Positions 35,450 through 45,344 of a DNA stretch of 64,000 nt are shown here, in pieces (positions within the stretch are counted from its first letter, which is position 1; each line of letters begins with the position of its first letter). The DNA lies in assembly GCA_026545765.1 (NCBI GenBank), contig JAIFAC010000191.1, positions 1 to 64,000 on the forward strand, in the 5' to 3' direction. This stretch comes from Plantago major (taxonomy: Eukaryota > Streptophyta > Magnoliopsida > Lamiales > Plantaginaceae). The notes under the pieces were generated by a model. The model was not told the DNA's origin, ran no database searches, and was given only the letters and a program-made list of their open reading frames with translations. The translations under genes and the position numbers were made by a program.

Positions 35450-37630
35450 CATTGGTTTTGTAATGTCCGGACTAGAAAGCACTCGGCTCTATTAAGTCGA
35501 TGCTACATTAAAAGTAAACCTGAGTAGAATATAGCCCGAAATGGATAGAAAGGCAAACCACACTCTAATTTACATTCCAACTTATGTTTAGGTTACAGGT
35601 CCAAAGTTCTAGAAACTAGAAACGCACAGGCAAGACTCCTTAAAGCTGCTTTCGTCAAAACAACATCCGGATCTAGGTCGACATCTGCTAGCGATTCACA
35701 CACACACTCACTGAGCTTATTTATGTACAGGTCCAAAGATTCACATTACGATAGCGATTACTAGCAACACCCGACTTTCTACGTACCCGGCTCACTCAAC
35801 CTGGGGAACAAAGACACAACAATAAAGAGGTTAAGTCCCAAAGACTTAGTGAGTATAAATAAATGACAAAGAAGTGAGAGAATGGAACAATTGTGTAGTA
35901 ACAAAGCAACGATGACACAAGTAATACAAGGAGAGGAACAATAGCTGTGAAATGAAACGAGTTCGAGTATCACTGTCAAAACCTGCTATATAACTCCCTG
36001 AACCTAACTACAACCTTATGACATCCCCCAAGGAGCGACCCCGGAAATAGAGAAAACAAGCATGCCGAGATTCATGCTAGACCAGATCACGGAACACACC
36101 AACCACAGGTTGCATTCGGCGTATGGGAAAAGGATCTGCAGAAGATGACCTTAACCGGTGGTCCATTCCACCCGGTAGCCATTCGCCACAGTCCGGGCCC
36201 AATCCGTTGTAACTGTAATCATATATCTCATTTCCAGTGGAAGGTCACAAGTACCATAAGCAATTGAATAGGATCACTCGAACGGTTTCATGTCAAATGA
36301 CAAAATGAAGAGGATTCAAGGGTGCAACAAAGCAAAGTAGCAAAGGCTAAAGGGACAACAAAGTTGATACAAATTGGCTCAGGTCCAAAGTTAGAAGCGA
36401 ATAATAGGTAAGGATTTTACTCTTGTCGCACAAACATTAAGGACAAGTGAAAGTAATCAAATTCCCCAAGACCGGATGCCGAAATGATACATAGAAACAA
36501 TGAAAGAAACCTCACCTTGTGCGTAGGAACTTGTGCATAAAACTTCTTAAGTAGCCTCGGTAGTCCCGATATCAACACCTATAACATCATAGAAAGACTG
36601 TAAATAGTTATTATACCTCACTTGCTCATCACTCTCGACCAAAACAGATAGTTTGACATTGTTTCGGAACAAATGGGTGGAAATATAATCAAGATAGCCT
36701 TAGGCATATTATAATTAATTCAAACACAAGGACTTACTAATGAAGTTATATTTCTTACAAGTTCCATTAGTCCTATACATCAAATTCAGGCACACATACA
36801 ACTCTAGAAAACCCCGGCTGCACAATCTAGCATCATTCTACTTTTGAATTGCATTACTACTTATTTCATTCATTAAATGGGACCAACAACATCTCTTACC
36901 TTTAAGAGAACTTGCTAATCAAAAACAAGATTAAGGTGTAACTACTTTATATATTTATCTTATTTACAAAGGACACTTTCTGCCAATTACTCTAGATACT
37001 AAAGATAGCAATTTATCATATTTTGTTTATAAGTACCCTAATTACGATAACAACCATTTTATTGTAATAAAATAAAGGGTAGTCCACTGATGTACTTTAA
37101 TCGTTAATATATACGTAGAATAGTTTAGCTTGTCTGCAATTAGCAAGATCAGTCAGGTTTTTTTTCTTTCCTACTTCCAGTTAACATATTTGATGTTCTT
37201 TAATACAACTAAATTTAGGTGCAAAGGTAGAAGAAACGTCCTTACCAAATCCTAACATACTAGTCAAGTGTCCTAGCTAGGCAAAAGTATATTTTCTCAA
37301 ATTCTAAGCTCAATCAATGAAGGTGGAACTACCAGAAAACAAAATAGAATTCCTGGGTAAATTCAATTTAGAAACACATGTAACAAAGAAAAGAATAGAT
37401 AATCCCATAACTAGAACTAACCAGCAGGGATTCTTAATCCTACAATCTTAACTCGGTTCTGTTTGGTACTTTACTACCTAAATTATTTTCTTTTACATAC
37501 AAACAACATACAGATGAGATTTTTAGATGAAATTAATTATTATAGTTCATTCCTAAATTAAGGCTACGTGGAGTTCTGCAAAGTTAGAGATAATGGCAAA
37601 GCAAGCTCTACTGATCACACATGTTCTTAG
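35450..37630. other. Unassigned spacer, possible old LTR retroelement DNA
   Basis: No coding sequence is recognised. Region 35460-36600 is of mixed composition with AAATA-rich TATA-like sites (GTATAAATAAATG near 35855) and reads like non-coding LTR retrotransposon DNA on the minus strand, but I found no border or primer-binding site. A short CACACACACACTCACTGAG microsatellite is at about 35699. Confidence 0.3.
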
Positions 37631-37637
37631 CTTTACC

Positions 37638-37791
37638 ACATAAGTCGGTTTTCTCTTCCCTACCGCATGCTGCACTACCTCCTGGTGCTTTACAGGTTGT
37701 ACCATATGTATTAAATGTTGTATTGTACAACACATTAAAGCAGCAGGAGGTAGTGTAGCATGTTGTAGGGTAGAAAAAACAACATAAGTCT
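37638..37791. repeat. Long imperfect inverted repeat (hairpin)
   Basis: Arms of about 63 bp (37638-37703 and 37725-37791) pair with few mismatches. The best block is GCACTACCTCCTGGTGCTTTA against TAAAGCAGCAGGAGGTAGTG, capped by GTTGTAC and GTACAAC around a loop of about 20 bp. It could be a foldback element or a small-RNA precursor. Confidence 0.6.
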
Positions 37792-38109
37792 ACAACTCTA
37801 GCCCTTACTAGATCAATTAAAGAGATATTACTTAATTTATAATTACTTTATATTTCTAGATATCTACTAGTTAATGGCCCGTCGATACACGACGGGGCAT
37901 GGAAAAAAAATTTTAAATAATAAATGAATAAATTTGTTAACATGTCGAAGTTGAAATACATATAAAAATTGCAAGGTGACAAAATGCATGATCTAATCGC
38001 TTCAACATTGCATCAGAAGTTACCCCTACCTGTAGAAAAGTGCATAATGTAAATTAGTGAAGTTGAACACGACCATATATATTAGATACACATAAAAGAT
38101 AAAATCAAC

Positions 38110-38257
38110 TCATAACTTGTCGAACACTTCTTTACAAATTACGTTTGTTGTCGTGTCATATGTATTACCCTCTACGTCACAAATTACTACGTTCAAGCCC
38201 TTCACGATAGTAACTCCATAAAGAGCAACATTTAACTGATCATGGTTGAATACATGT
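38110..38257 (-). pseudogene. Helitron helicase C-terminus, distal piece
   Basis: Minus-strand translation gives VFNHDQLNVALYGVTIVKGL, then NVVICDVEGN, and a stop codon at 38110-38112. This matches the VFSHGQLYVALSRVTS block near the end of Helitron PIF1-type helicases. It continues in frame from 52712-52850 once the gypsy element and one copy of the 5-bp duplication are set aside. Substitutions at usually conserved residues (G for S, Y for R) indicate decay. Confidence 0.75.
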
Positions 38258-39213
38258 TGTTGATACGGAAATATGTCCAATCCGTCATAAAAGACCTAGG
38301 AGCAAATCCTAAGGCATCCCAAGTCATCCAATGGATCCGAGGCACTTAGGTCCGAGCCAATGGTCCGATCCGGGCGGACCATCTATGGTCCGACCCACCC
38401 TAAAAGAAAGGGACAAAGGATTAGGACCTGCAAGGCCCGACCCGGAACCATAGGTCAGACCCACCGTGGTCCGAGCCTCCCTGGGAAAGGAGCATAGTGC
38501 TAAGTCAGCACCCTCTCCGACCCAAAGACTCCGATACAGATGTTAACTCGGATCCAGCATGACCATCTCATAGGCTACCAAGCAAGTGGGCACCAAAGAG
38601 TGAGATGTCCGAACCCATGAGCTCCGAATCGGAAGAGTTGGACAGACAGGAGAACTTCCTCAGCTGACAACCAGGTACTGTCCGGATCAGACATCCGGAC
38701 CGACCCCTCCGAACCTAAGATCTCGGCAGACTCTGTCACATCCTCAAGAACTCTCCCAATAATGACCAAATTACCCCTAAAGCCCAAGATGGCATGGGCT
38801 AAAGCTTCATTATTGGGCTATGGGCCTCATCTTAGCATTGGTGGCTCAATCCTAGCCGTACACATGGCGCGATCCTAGCAAGGCCTTCCATCTCAATGGT
38901 AGCCTATAAATAAGGCACATATCCCAATAAGCAAGGGAGGCAAGTAAGTCACTTCGAATAAGTCTTCTCGCTAGTCACATCACGAGCACTATACAGAGTT
39001 GATCCTCAGTCACTCTCGAGTAAAGTCTCATCCCGGTTTGACACTTAGCAAACCGGGCACTAATTCCCCCCCACTCAAGTGTGCAGGTCCCTACCGGAGT
39101 AGTTGGCAGCTGGTTCTTACGCTTCGGTCCTCACCTAGCAAGGAGCCTCTTACCTTGGCACCATTTGGAAGAGTCAAATAAATCTAAGTGATTGTGGAGT
39201 TAGACCCCCAACA
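38258..39213 (+). repeat. 5' LTR of the gypsy element
   Basis: 956 bp. A TATA box (CCTATAAATAAGG) lies at about 38904-38915. Apart from a divergent cluster at 38640-38775 it is almost identical to the 3' LTR. Confidence 0.95.
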
Positions 39214-39215
39214 TT

Positions 39216-39235
39216 TTGGCGCCGTCTGTGGGAAC
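39216..39235 (+). other. Putative primer-binding site of the gypsy element
   Basis: TTGGCGCCGTCTGTGGGAAC follows the LTR by two bases. The same motif follows the copia 5' LTR at 19872. Confidence 0.7.
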
Positions 39236-39264
39236 CTTTACAAAAAGTCCCGTTCTCTTCAGCA

Positions 39265-40188
39265 ATGGCAAGAACAAGAAGGTCCGCAAGAACCAACGCC
39301 ACTACCGTTGGTACGCCAGCTCCGAGACAAAGGGGGAGACCTCCCACTAGAAGAGGAGGAGTAATAAGAGTCTTGACAAGAGAAGTGGTAGACGATCCGA
39401 GCGATGGCCATACCGCCAGTCTTTCTTCTGACGAGGAGAGAGCCACTAATCCACCAGTAAGGGTCCAGACACTTGGGGACGAAGGACAGGTTCCTCCGTC
39501 AGGAACACATGGTCCTCCCCCAGGTAGAAACTTTACCCTCCCAAATGGACAGATCATTCGTCCTAGTGAATTTGGAATGAATGAGAATCAGTTTGGCCTC
39601 CTACTCACCACTATTCAAGGGTGCTTTGGATCAAACAACCTCCAGCCTCCTCAGCCCACTCCGCCTACGCCAATCCCAAGACAAGCTGAACCCGCTCAAT
39701 CCAGAAATGAGCACCGTCCGATCCAACAAAGGCTGGGAGAACAAGCTCAACCAGAAGATCTGAGACATCTTCTCAATAGGAGAGCAGCTGCTTCTCATGA
39801 ACAACGAGGGAGAAGTCCAGAAGTGCCGCGAGTAGACGAAGTGGAAATCGGTCGGCGAGGAGCTCAACAACAAGTGCCTAGAGATCAAATGGCAGAGAGT
39901 ACCCCGATTGTTCCAATCAATGATCTCCCTCCAGATGTAGCCATCAACCCCAGGACTGGTGAAAGACTGAAAGCTGAGCAGATCTACCTCCAACAGAAGG
40001 CCTTGGAAACACAAATTGCCACCTTGAGCAGAATGGTCAAAGCACATGAGAAGGTGGTAGTTAAAACTCCCAACCCTCTGTGCGATGAGATCAGAAAAGA
40101 AAGAAAGTGCCCCGACTGTGTTATCCCAAACCTTGAGCATTACTATGGAGATACTTGCCCCGTAGGGCATCTCACTAAATGCGAGTAA
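39265..40188 (+). CDS. Gypsy Gag, N-terminal part
   Basis: Starts MARTRRSARTNATTVGTP, 307 codons. The N-terminus is basic, followed by a proline- and glutamine-rich middle and a C-terminal segment (AEQIYLQQKALETQIATLSR) likely to be coiled coil. The frame ends GHLTKCE and a TAA at 40186-40188. The typical Gag capsid domain continues at once in another frame at 40190, so the stop comes from a small frame-changing indel and not a true gene end. Gag forms the cytoplasmic particle in which reverse transcription occurs. Confidence 0.85.
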   Translation: MARTRRSARTNATTVGTPAPRQRGRPPTRRGGVIRVLTREVVDDPSDGHTASLSSDEERATNPPVRVQTLGDEGQVPPSGTHGPPPGRNFTLPNGQIIRPSEFGMNENQFGLLLTTIQGCFGSNNLQPPQPTPPTPIPRQAEPAQSRNEHRPIQQRLGEQAQPEDLRHLLNRRAAASHEQRGRSPEVPRVDEVEIGRRGAQQQVPRDQMAESTPIVPINDLPPDVAINPRTGERLKAEQIYLQQKALETQIATLSRMVKAHEKVVVKTPNPLCDEIRKERKCPDCVIPNLEHYYGDTCPVGHLTKCE

Positions 40189-40189
40189 G

Positions 40190-43100
40190 ATGGAAAGCAA
40201 TGGACTCAACGACAACATGAAAGCTCTCAACTTTTCCACCACACTCTTTGGAGAAGCAATGGATTGGTGGACCTCACTACCCAATGGTTCCATCAAATCA
40301 TATGCGGACGTCGCCTCCCTTTTCCTGAAAAGGTTTGAGAAGGCGAAAAGAAGGAAGAGATCAGTTGAGCACCTGGCTGGCATAATCCAGAGAGAGCATG
40401 AGGACCTTAGAACCTTCCTCGATCGCTTCAACACTGAAGTACGACAGGTAGAACCTCATAGCATCAAAGAGCGGGTCCGACACATCTATGCCAACACTTA
40501 TAATGTTGAGCTTAGAAGGAAGCTTTCCAATGAAGAAATCACCGCTGAAAAGTACTTGGAGGAAATCTGTGAAGGAGTCTTGTATGGAGAAGATTACCGA
40601 AGGAACGTCCCGATAAGAGCAGGGATCAAGAAGGGAAAAGAACAAGAACGACAGGAACTCCCTTCTCGTCAAGGGAAGTTTGAGCAAAAAAGAGATCTCA
40701 GAGACAGAAAAGAATTTCACAGAGAAAGAACTCCACCCAAGAGGTTTGCCGAGTATACCCGCCTCAACAGACCAAGATCCGACATCTTGGCCTCTATTGT
40801 TGAGAAGGACTTGGATATACAATGGTCTAAACCAGTCAAGAGCGGCAAGAAGAGTAAATTCTCTAAAGACTACTGTAGGTTCCACAAACAGAAAGGTCAC
40901 CCAACTGAGGACTGCATCCAGTTGAAGACAGAAATTGAAAGGCTAGTGAGAAGTGGGAAGTTGAAAGAACCATCAGTTGAAGATGAGCCCTCCAGGCATA
41001 GAAGGAATGAGCAAAGAAGAGAGGAGCGTGGTTCTGAATCTCCGACAGGATCTTTACCACCACCTCCAGCCGAAATCCCACCTCGGCAGGCCCAAATATA
41101 TCAAGGTTACCGCGAAGAGACAGAAAGGGAGAATCTCCCTTACAGTGGAGTTATCAACGCCATTGCGGGAGGACCAACAGGAGGAGATAGCAGAAATGCA
41201 AGGGAAAGGACCGCACAACACTTACGAAACAACGAAAGGGCTTACGGCCCACCAGCTTTGAAAGGCACAAATACAATCACCTTTGACGATAGTGAGATCC
41301 CCCCACCAACGTCTGGCGGAGGAGACCTCAAGGACCCTGACGTCCCTTTGGTTGTTTCTCTAGTGATTGCCACTTACAAAGTCAACAAGGTACTGATCGA
41401 CACAGGAAGCTCCTCCAATGTCATATCCAAAAGGGCGGTCGAGGAAATGCACCTGGGGCAAATACAATATGGACAAGTATACACCTCACTGGTAGGTTTT
41501 GGAGGGTCTGTAGTGCGCCCCATTGGAAGCATACCACTGCAAGTCTCTATGGGCACCTTTCCGACAAGGGTGACCAGGACTATTCTCTTCGTAGTAGTTG
41601 ACAGCACCTTCGACTATAACGTGATCTTGGGCCGCCCAGGACTTAACCAGTTTAGAGCAATTGCCTCACCCCTACACAACAGGGTAAAGTTTCCAACCCC
41701 GAATGGCGTAGGGGAAGAAATGGGCAACATCAGAGAAGCCTGGGAATGCTACATCATGTCAACCAGAGGAGCCACAGAACCTGTCCTTTCGGTCACTAAG
41801 GGCCCTCTTAGCCATTCTTCCAATACTTTAACACCACCAAAGGAAGAGATCGGTATTGGATCGTTCAGAGAAAAGTTCCCCAAGACAGCTAGGATAGAAT
41901 CCCATGAAGCCTTGAAAGAGGTCCAACTGGTCGAAGGAAATCCGGAGAAAACAACTCGGATTGGAACGGAGATAAGTGCGGAAGTAGAGCGAAAGCTCAT
42001 CACCTGCCTTCGGGACAATCGCGACATCTTTGCTTGGAGCACAGATGACCTCAAGGGGATAGACCCAAGGATCACAGTTCACCGTCTGAACATGGATCCT
42101 ACGATCAAGCACATCCGTCAAAAGAGAAAAGACTTTGGGCCAGTTGAGGATGCTATCATAGCAGGGGAGGTTGACAAATTGATGAAAGCAGGTCATATCG
42201 AAGAAGTCAGATACTCTGATTGGGTCTGCAACGTGGTTCTCGTTGAAAAAACCCCAGGAAAGTGGAGAATGTGCAATGACTTCACCAGACTCAACAAGTT
42301 TTGTCCAAAAGATCCCTATCTATTGCCATGCATAGACCAGCTGGTTGATTCCACTGCGGGATGTGCACTTCTAAGCTTCATGGATGCATACCAAGGCTTC
42401 TACCAAATTAGGATGGCTCAAGAAGACATCAAGAAAACGGCATTCTTTGCGGCCGGAGGAGTCTATTGCTTCAAGGTCATGCCCTTTGGCCTCAAGAATG
42501 CAGGAGCTACTTACCAACGGCTGGTAAATAGGATGTTCAAAGAAGAATTGGGAAAAACCATGGAAGTCTATGTGGATGACATGCTCGTGAAAAGCAAGAC
42601 TGAAGAGGAGCACATCGAACACCTCAACAATTGCTTTTCCATTCTCCGGAAATATGGAATGAAGCTGAACCCCGAAAAGTGCACTTTCGGGGTAAAAGGA
42701 GGAAAATTCATTGGCTACATGGTTACAGAAAGAGGCATCAGTGCTAACCCAGAGAAGATAAAGGCAATCATAGATCCGCCACAGCCCAAGACCATCAATG
42801 AAGTTCAGAAGCTGCTAGGAAAGGTGATGGCACTGAGCCATTTTATCTCAAGGTCCGCCGAGAAGAACCTTCCCTTCTTCAAAACCTTACGGAAAGGAAA
42901 CAAGTTCGAGTGGACAAAGGAGTGCGAAGAGGCCCTGGAAAACTTGAAAAAGTATCTCCTCTCGCCGCCCCTTCTGTCTAAACCCATGGAGGATGAAACT
43001 CTTTATCTCTATTTGGCCATCACCGATGAAGCATTGAGTTCTGTACTGGTACGGCTACAAGACAACGAGCATTTACCAATTTACTATTTGAGCAAAGCGC

Positions 43101-43906
43101 TTGTAGGATCCGAAATCAGATATGTCAAGGTTGAGAAGCTCGCCTTCGCATTGGTTTACACCGCGCGGCGACTGAAGCCTTACTTCAAGTCGCATCGGAT
43201 TGTGGTCCTTATAAATGAGCCACTCAAACATGTCTTGGAAAAACCGGATCAGTCAGGACGCCTATCCAAATGGGCTATTGAGCTGAGTGAATACGATATT
43301 GGCTACCAAGCCCCATCTGCCAAGAAAGCACAAGTCCTGGCCGACTTCCTGGTAGACTATCCAGAGAAAGCAGAAAAGGAGAACGAAAACTCCCAGGAAA
43401 AGGATAATCATGTGGTGATAGCCCAGATCAAGGAATCAAGTGGAGAGAAAGAAGCTGAAAAGACACATAGAGGTAGCATCCAGCCTATGACTCAGTATCA
43501 CCAACCTATGGATGATTCACTGAGAGTGAGGCACATGTTTCTTTTGGACGAAGAACCCAATATCTCGACAACTGCATCTTCCGACAAGAAGCAGAAGGTT
43601 GAGAAAGCACCCGCTCCCACTTTTGGAGGAAAGGAAGGAAACAGAGAATGTTGGACATTACAAGTGGATGGATCATCAACCGGACGGTCGGGAGGAATAG
43701 GAGTTTTCCTTGAAAGTCCTGAAGGAGCCAAGCTCGAGTACGCCATCACCCTCAACTTTAAGGTGACAAACAACGAGGCCGAGTATGAAGCACTTATCAC
43801 AGGCCTAAGAATGGCAAAAGCCCTTCAAGTGAAAAGAATCAAAGCCTACATGCAACTGCATAATCCAGCTTCTCCGGGTCCTTTATCACCAAAGGACCTA
43901 ACATGA
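40190..43906 (+). CDS. Gypsy Gag capsid, protease, reverse transcriptase, RNase H
   Basis: 1238 codons. Order: Gag capsid (FGEAMDWWTSLPNGSIKSYA, near residues 15-150); zinc finger CRFHKQKGHPTEDC (about residue 228); aspartic protease with VLIDTGSSSNVIS (about 403); reverse transcriptase with KWRMCNDFTRLN, FMDAYQGFYQI, MPFGLKNAGATYQR and catalytic YVDDML (about 794); first RNase H (LYLAITDEALSSVL, YYLSKALVGSE); and the start of a second RNase H (WTLQVDGSSTGRSGGIG, NNEAEYEALI, about 1160-1215). The frame is lost at about 43850 inside the second RNase H, giving a short false tail. Apart from the frame breaks the catalytic residues are intact. Confidence 0.95.
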   Translation: MESNGLNDNMKALNFSTTLFGEAMDWWTSLPNGSIKSYADVASLFLKRFEKAKRRKRSVEHLAGIIQREHEDLRTFLDRFNTEVRQVEPHSIKERVRHIYANTYNVELRRKLSNEEITAEKYLEEICEGVLYGEDYRRNVPIRAGIKKGKEQERQELPSRQGKFEQKRDLRDRKEFHRERTPPKRFAEYTRLNRPRSDILASIVEKDLDIQWSKPVKSGKKSKFSKDYCRFHKQKGHPTEDCIQLKTEIERLVRSGKLKEPSVEDEPSRHRRNEQRREERGSESPTGSLPPPPAEIPPRQAQIYQGYREETERENLPYSGVINAIAGGPTGGDSRNARERTAQHLRNNERAYGPPALKGTNTITFDDSEIPPPTSGGGDLKDPDVPLVVSLVIATYKVNKVLIDTGSSSNVISKRAVEEMHLGQIQYGQVYTSLVGFGGSVVRPIGSIPLQVSMGTFPTRVTRTILFVVVDSTFDYNVILGRPGLNQFRAIASPLHNRVKFPTPNGVGEEMGNIREAWECYIMSTRGATEPVLSVTKGPLSHSSNTLTPPKEEIGIGSFREKFPKTARIESHEALKEVQLVEGNPEKTTRIGTEISAEVERKLITCLRDNRDIFAWSTDDLKGIDPRITVHRLNMDPTIKHIRQKRKDFGPVEDAIIAGEVDKLMKAGHIEEVRYSDWVCNVVLVEKTPGKWRMCNDFTRLNKFCPKDPYLLPCIDQLVDSTAGCALLSFMDAYQGFYQIRMAQEDIKKTAFFAAGGVYCFKVMPFGLKNAGATYQRLVNRMFKEELGKTMEVYVDDMLVKSKTEEEHIEHLNNCFSILRKYGMKLNPEKCTFGVKGGKFIGYMVTERGISANPEKIKAIIDPPQPKTINEVQKLLGKVMALSHFISRSAEKNLPFFKTLRKGNKFEWTKECEEALENLKKYLLSPPLLSKPMEDETLYLYLAITDEALSSVLVRLQDNEHLPIYYLSKALVGSEIRYVKVEKLAFALVYTARRLKPYFKSHRIVVLINEPLKHVLEKPDQSGRLSKWAIELSEYDIGYQAPSAKKAQVLADFLVDYPEKAEKENENSQEKDNHVVIAQIKESSGEKEAEKTHRGSIQPMTQYHQPMDDSLRVRHMFLLDEEPNISTTASSDKKQKVEKAPAPTFGGKEGNRECWTLQVDGSSTGRSGGIGVFLESPEGAKLEYAITLNFKVTNNEAEYEALITGLRMAKALQVKRIKAYMQLHNPASPGPLSPKDLT

Positions 43907-44724
43907 TCAAATACTTGGAGCTCCTCAAAAAAGAGGTTGAGCACTTTGAAGAATTTACTCTCGACCAATTCCACAGAGAGTGGAATGAGAAAGCCGATGC
44001 TCTCTCCAAGTACGCCTCAGCCTTAGGAGCTTTGGACACAAGAAGCGTCATCCTAATGACCCGTGCAGAATCCTCCCTAGCAAACCCCAATGGAAAGATG
44101 TTTCTCTTGAGCACAGAAAGAAACTGGATGACCGATATATTCCGTTACCTCAAGGATGGTACTTTACCTTTGGATCCTAGAGAGGCCAGGAGGATTCAAT
44201 GTCGAGCTAACAGATACTTTATTCTGGGAGAAGACCTCTACAAGAGATCTTTCAGCGGAACTCACTTAAGGTGCCTAGATCCTCAGGAGGCGAAAACTGC
44301 GATGGAAGAAATCCACGCCGGAAGTTGTGGAAGTCACTCTGGAGGAAGAACTTTGGCACAAAAGATCATAAGGCAAGGATACTATTGGCCAACCATCGAT
44401 ATGGACGCTGCCAACACCGCCCACACCTGCGAAGACTGCCAATACTATGCCAACATACCACACCGTCCAACCAACCCTATGATTCCGTCAATCATAGCTT
44501 GCCCATTTGATCAATGGGGCATAGACATAGTTGGTCCCTTTCCACGAGGAACGCATCAGAAGAAGTTCTTGATAGTGGCAGTAGAGTACTTCACTAAGTG
44601 GGTCGAAGCTGAAGTAGTGTCAACCATCACCGAAAGCAGAGTTCGGACATTCATCTGGAAGAACATCATCTGCCGGTTTGGACTTCCACGAGTATTAGTT
44701 TCAGACAATGGAGCACAATTTTAA
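43903..44724 (+). CDS. Gypsy second RNase H end and integrase core
   Basis: The first 60 codons finish the second RNase H (FHREWNEKADALSKYASALG). Integrase follows: zinc module with IHAGSCGSHSGG and CEDCQYYAN, then the catalytic core WGIDIVGPFPRG (first Asp) and VLVSDNGAQF (second Asp). The frame stops at 44722-44724 directly after the second Asp block, and the rest lies in another frame from about 44760. Integrase inserts the cDNA into the genome in the nucleus. Confidence 0.9.
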   Translation: MIKYLELLKKEVEHFEEFTLDQFHREWNEKADALSKYASALGALDTRSVILMTRAESSLANPNGKMFLLSTERNWMTDIFRYLKDGTLPLDPREARRIQCRANRYFILGEDLYKRSFSGTHLRCLDPQEAKTAMEEIHAGSCGSHSGGRTLAQKIIRQGYYWPTIDMDAANTAHTCEDCQYYANIPHRPTNPMIPSIIACPFDQWGIDIVGPFPRGTHQKKFLIVAVEYFTKWVEAEVVSTITESRVRTFIWKNIICRFGLPRVLVSDNGAQF

Positions 44725-44759
44725 GGTCAAGAAGGTGGCTCCACTCCTTCAAAATAGAA

Positions 44760-45344
44760 CAACGCTTTACTCCCGTTGGCCACCCCCAAGTCAATGGTCA
44801 GGTGGAAGCCACCAACAAGACCATAGTCAAGATTCTGGAGAAGAGGTTGAGAACTTCACAAGACAGTTGGGCGGATGATCTTGACGCGGTCCTTTGGGCG
44901 CATCGAACGACAGCCCGAACTGCTACACAAGAAACACCTTTCTCCTTGGTCTATGGATCTGAGGCGGTCATCCCTTCAGAGACGGTGGTAGCAACCCAGA
45001 GAATCCAGCAATACAACCCAGTTGGTAATGAGCTCGCAAGGATCTACGACCTTGAGCTCCTTGAAGACAAGCGCGATAAGGCATTGGCCAACATCCTTCG
45101 GCACCAAGCCATGACTGCTCGAGCCTACAATAAGCGTGTCTTTCCCAAGGACATACAAATTGGAGACTTAGTCCTTAGAAGAGCTGATATATTAAGTCAT
45201 GTGGGGAAACTTAAACCCAAGTGGGAAGGGCCATACAAGGTTACTGGGGCAAGAGTTAATGGAAGCTTCGAACTAGAAGATGAACAAGGCCGGCCCTTGA
45301 AGAGAACTTGGAATGCCAAGAATCTCCAAAAGTTTTACACTTAG
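44760..45344 (+). CDS. Gypsy integrase C-terminal part
   Basis: Carries the third catalytic residue in HPQVNGQVEATNKTI, then WADDLDAVLWAHRTTARTAT, TPFSLVYGSEAVIP and the C-terminal GDLVLRR, GKLKPKWEGPYKV module, ending KNLQKFYT with a stop at 45342-45344. No chromodomain follows, as expected for the Tat lineage. It is out of frame with the upstream integrase part because of a small indel between 44724 and 44760. Confidence 0.9.
   Translation, partial: QRFTPVGHPQVNGQVEATNKTIVKILEKRLRTSQDSWADDLDAVLWAHRTTARTATQETPFSLVYGSEAVIPSETVVATQRIQQYNPVGNELARIYDLELLEDKRDKALANILRHQAMTARAYNKRVFPKDIQIGDLVLRRADILSHVGKLKPKWEGPYKVTGARVNGSFELEDEQGRPLKRTWNAKNLQKFYT

Noticed and set aside
37650..37690. Hairpin arm as a copy of miR394
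   Set aside because: Resemblance to the miR394 sequence is partial by eye, with several mismatches; no claim of identity is justified.
39631..40434. Long minus-strand open frame opposite to gag
   Set aside because: It lies wholly antisense to the clear Gag coding frames and shows no domain; it is a shadow of the coding strand.
40361..40900. Minus-strand frame of 179 codons
   Set aside because: Antisense shadow of the Gag region; no splice sites or homology, unlike the true antisense gene at 47735-50671.
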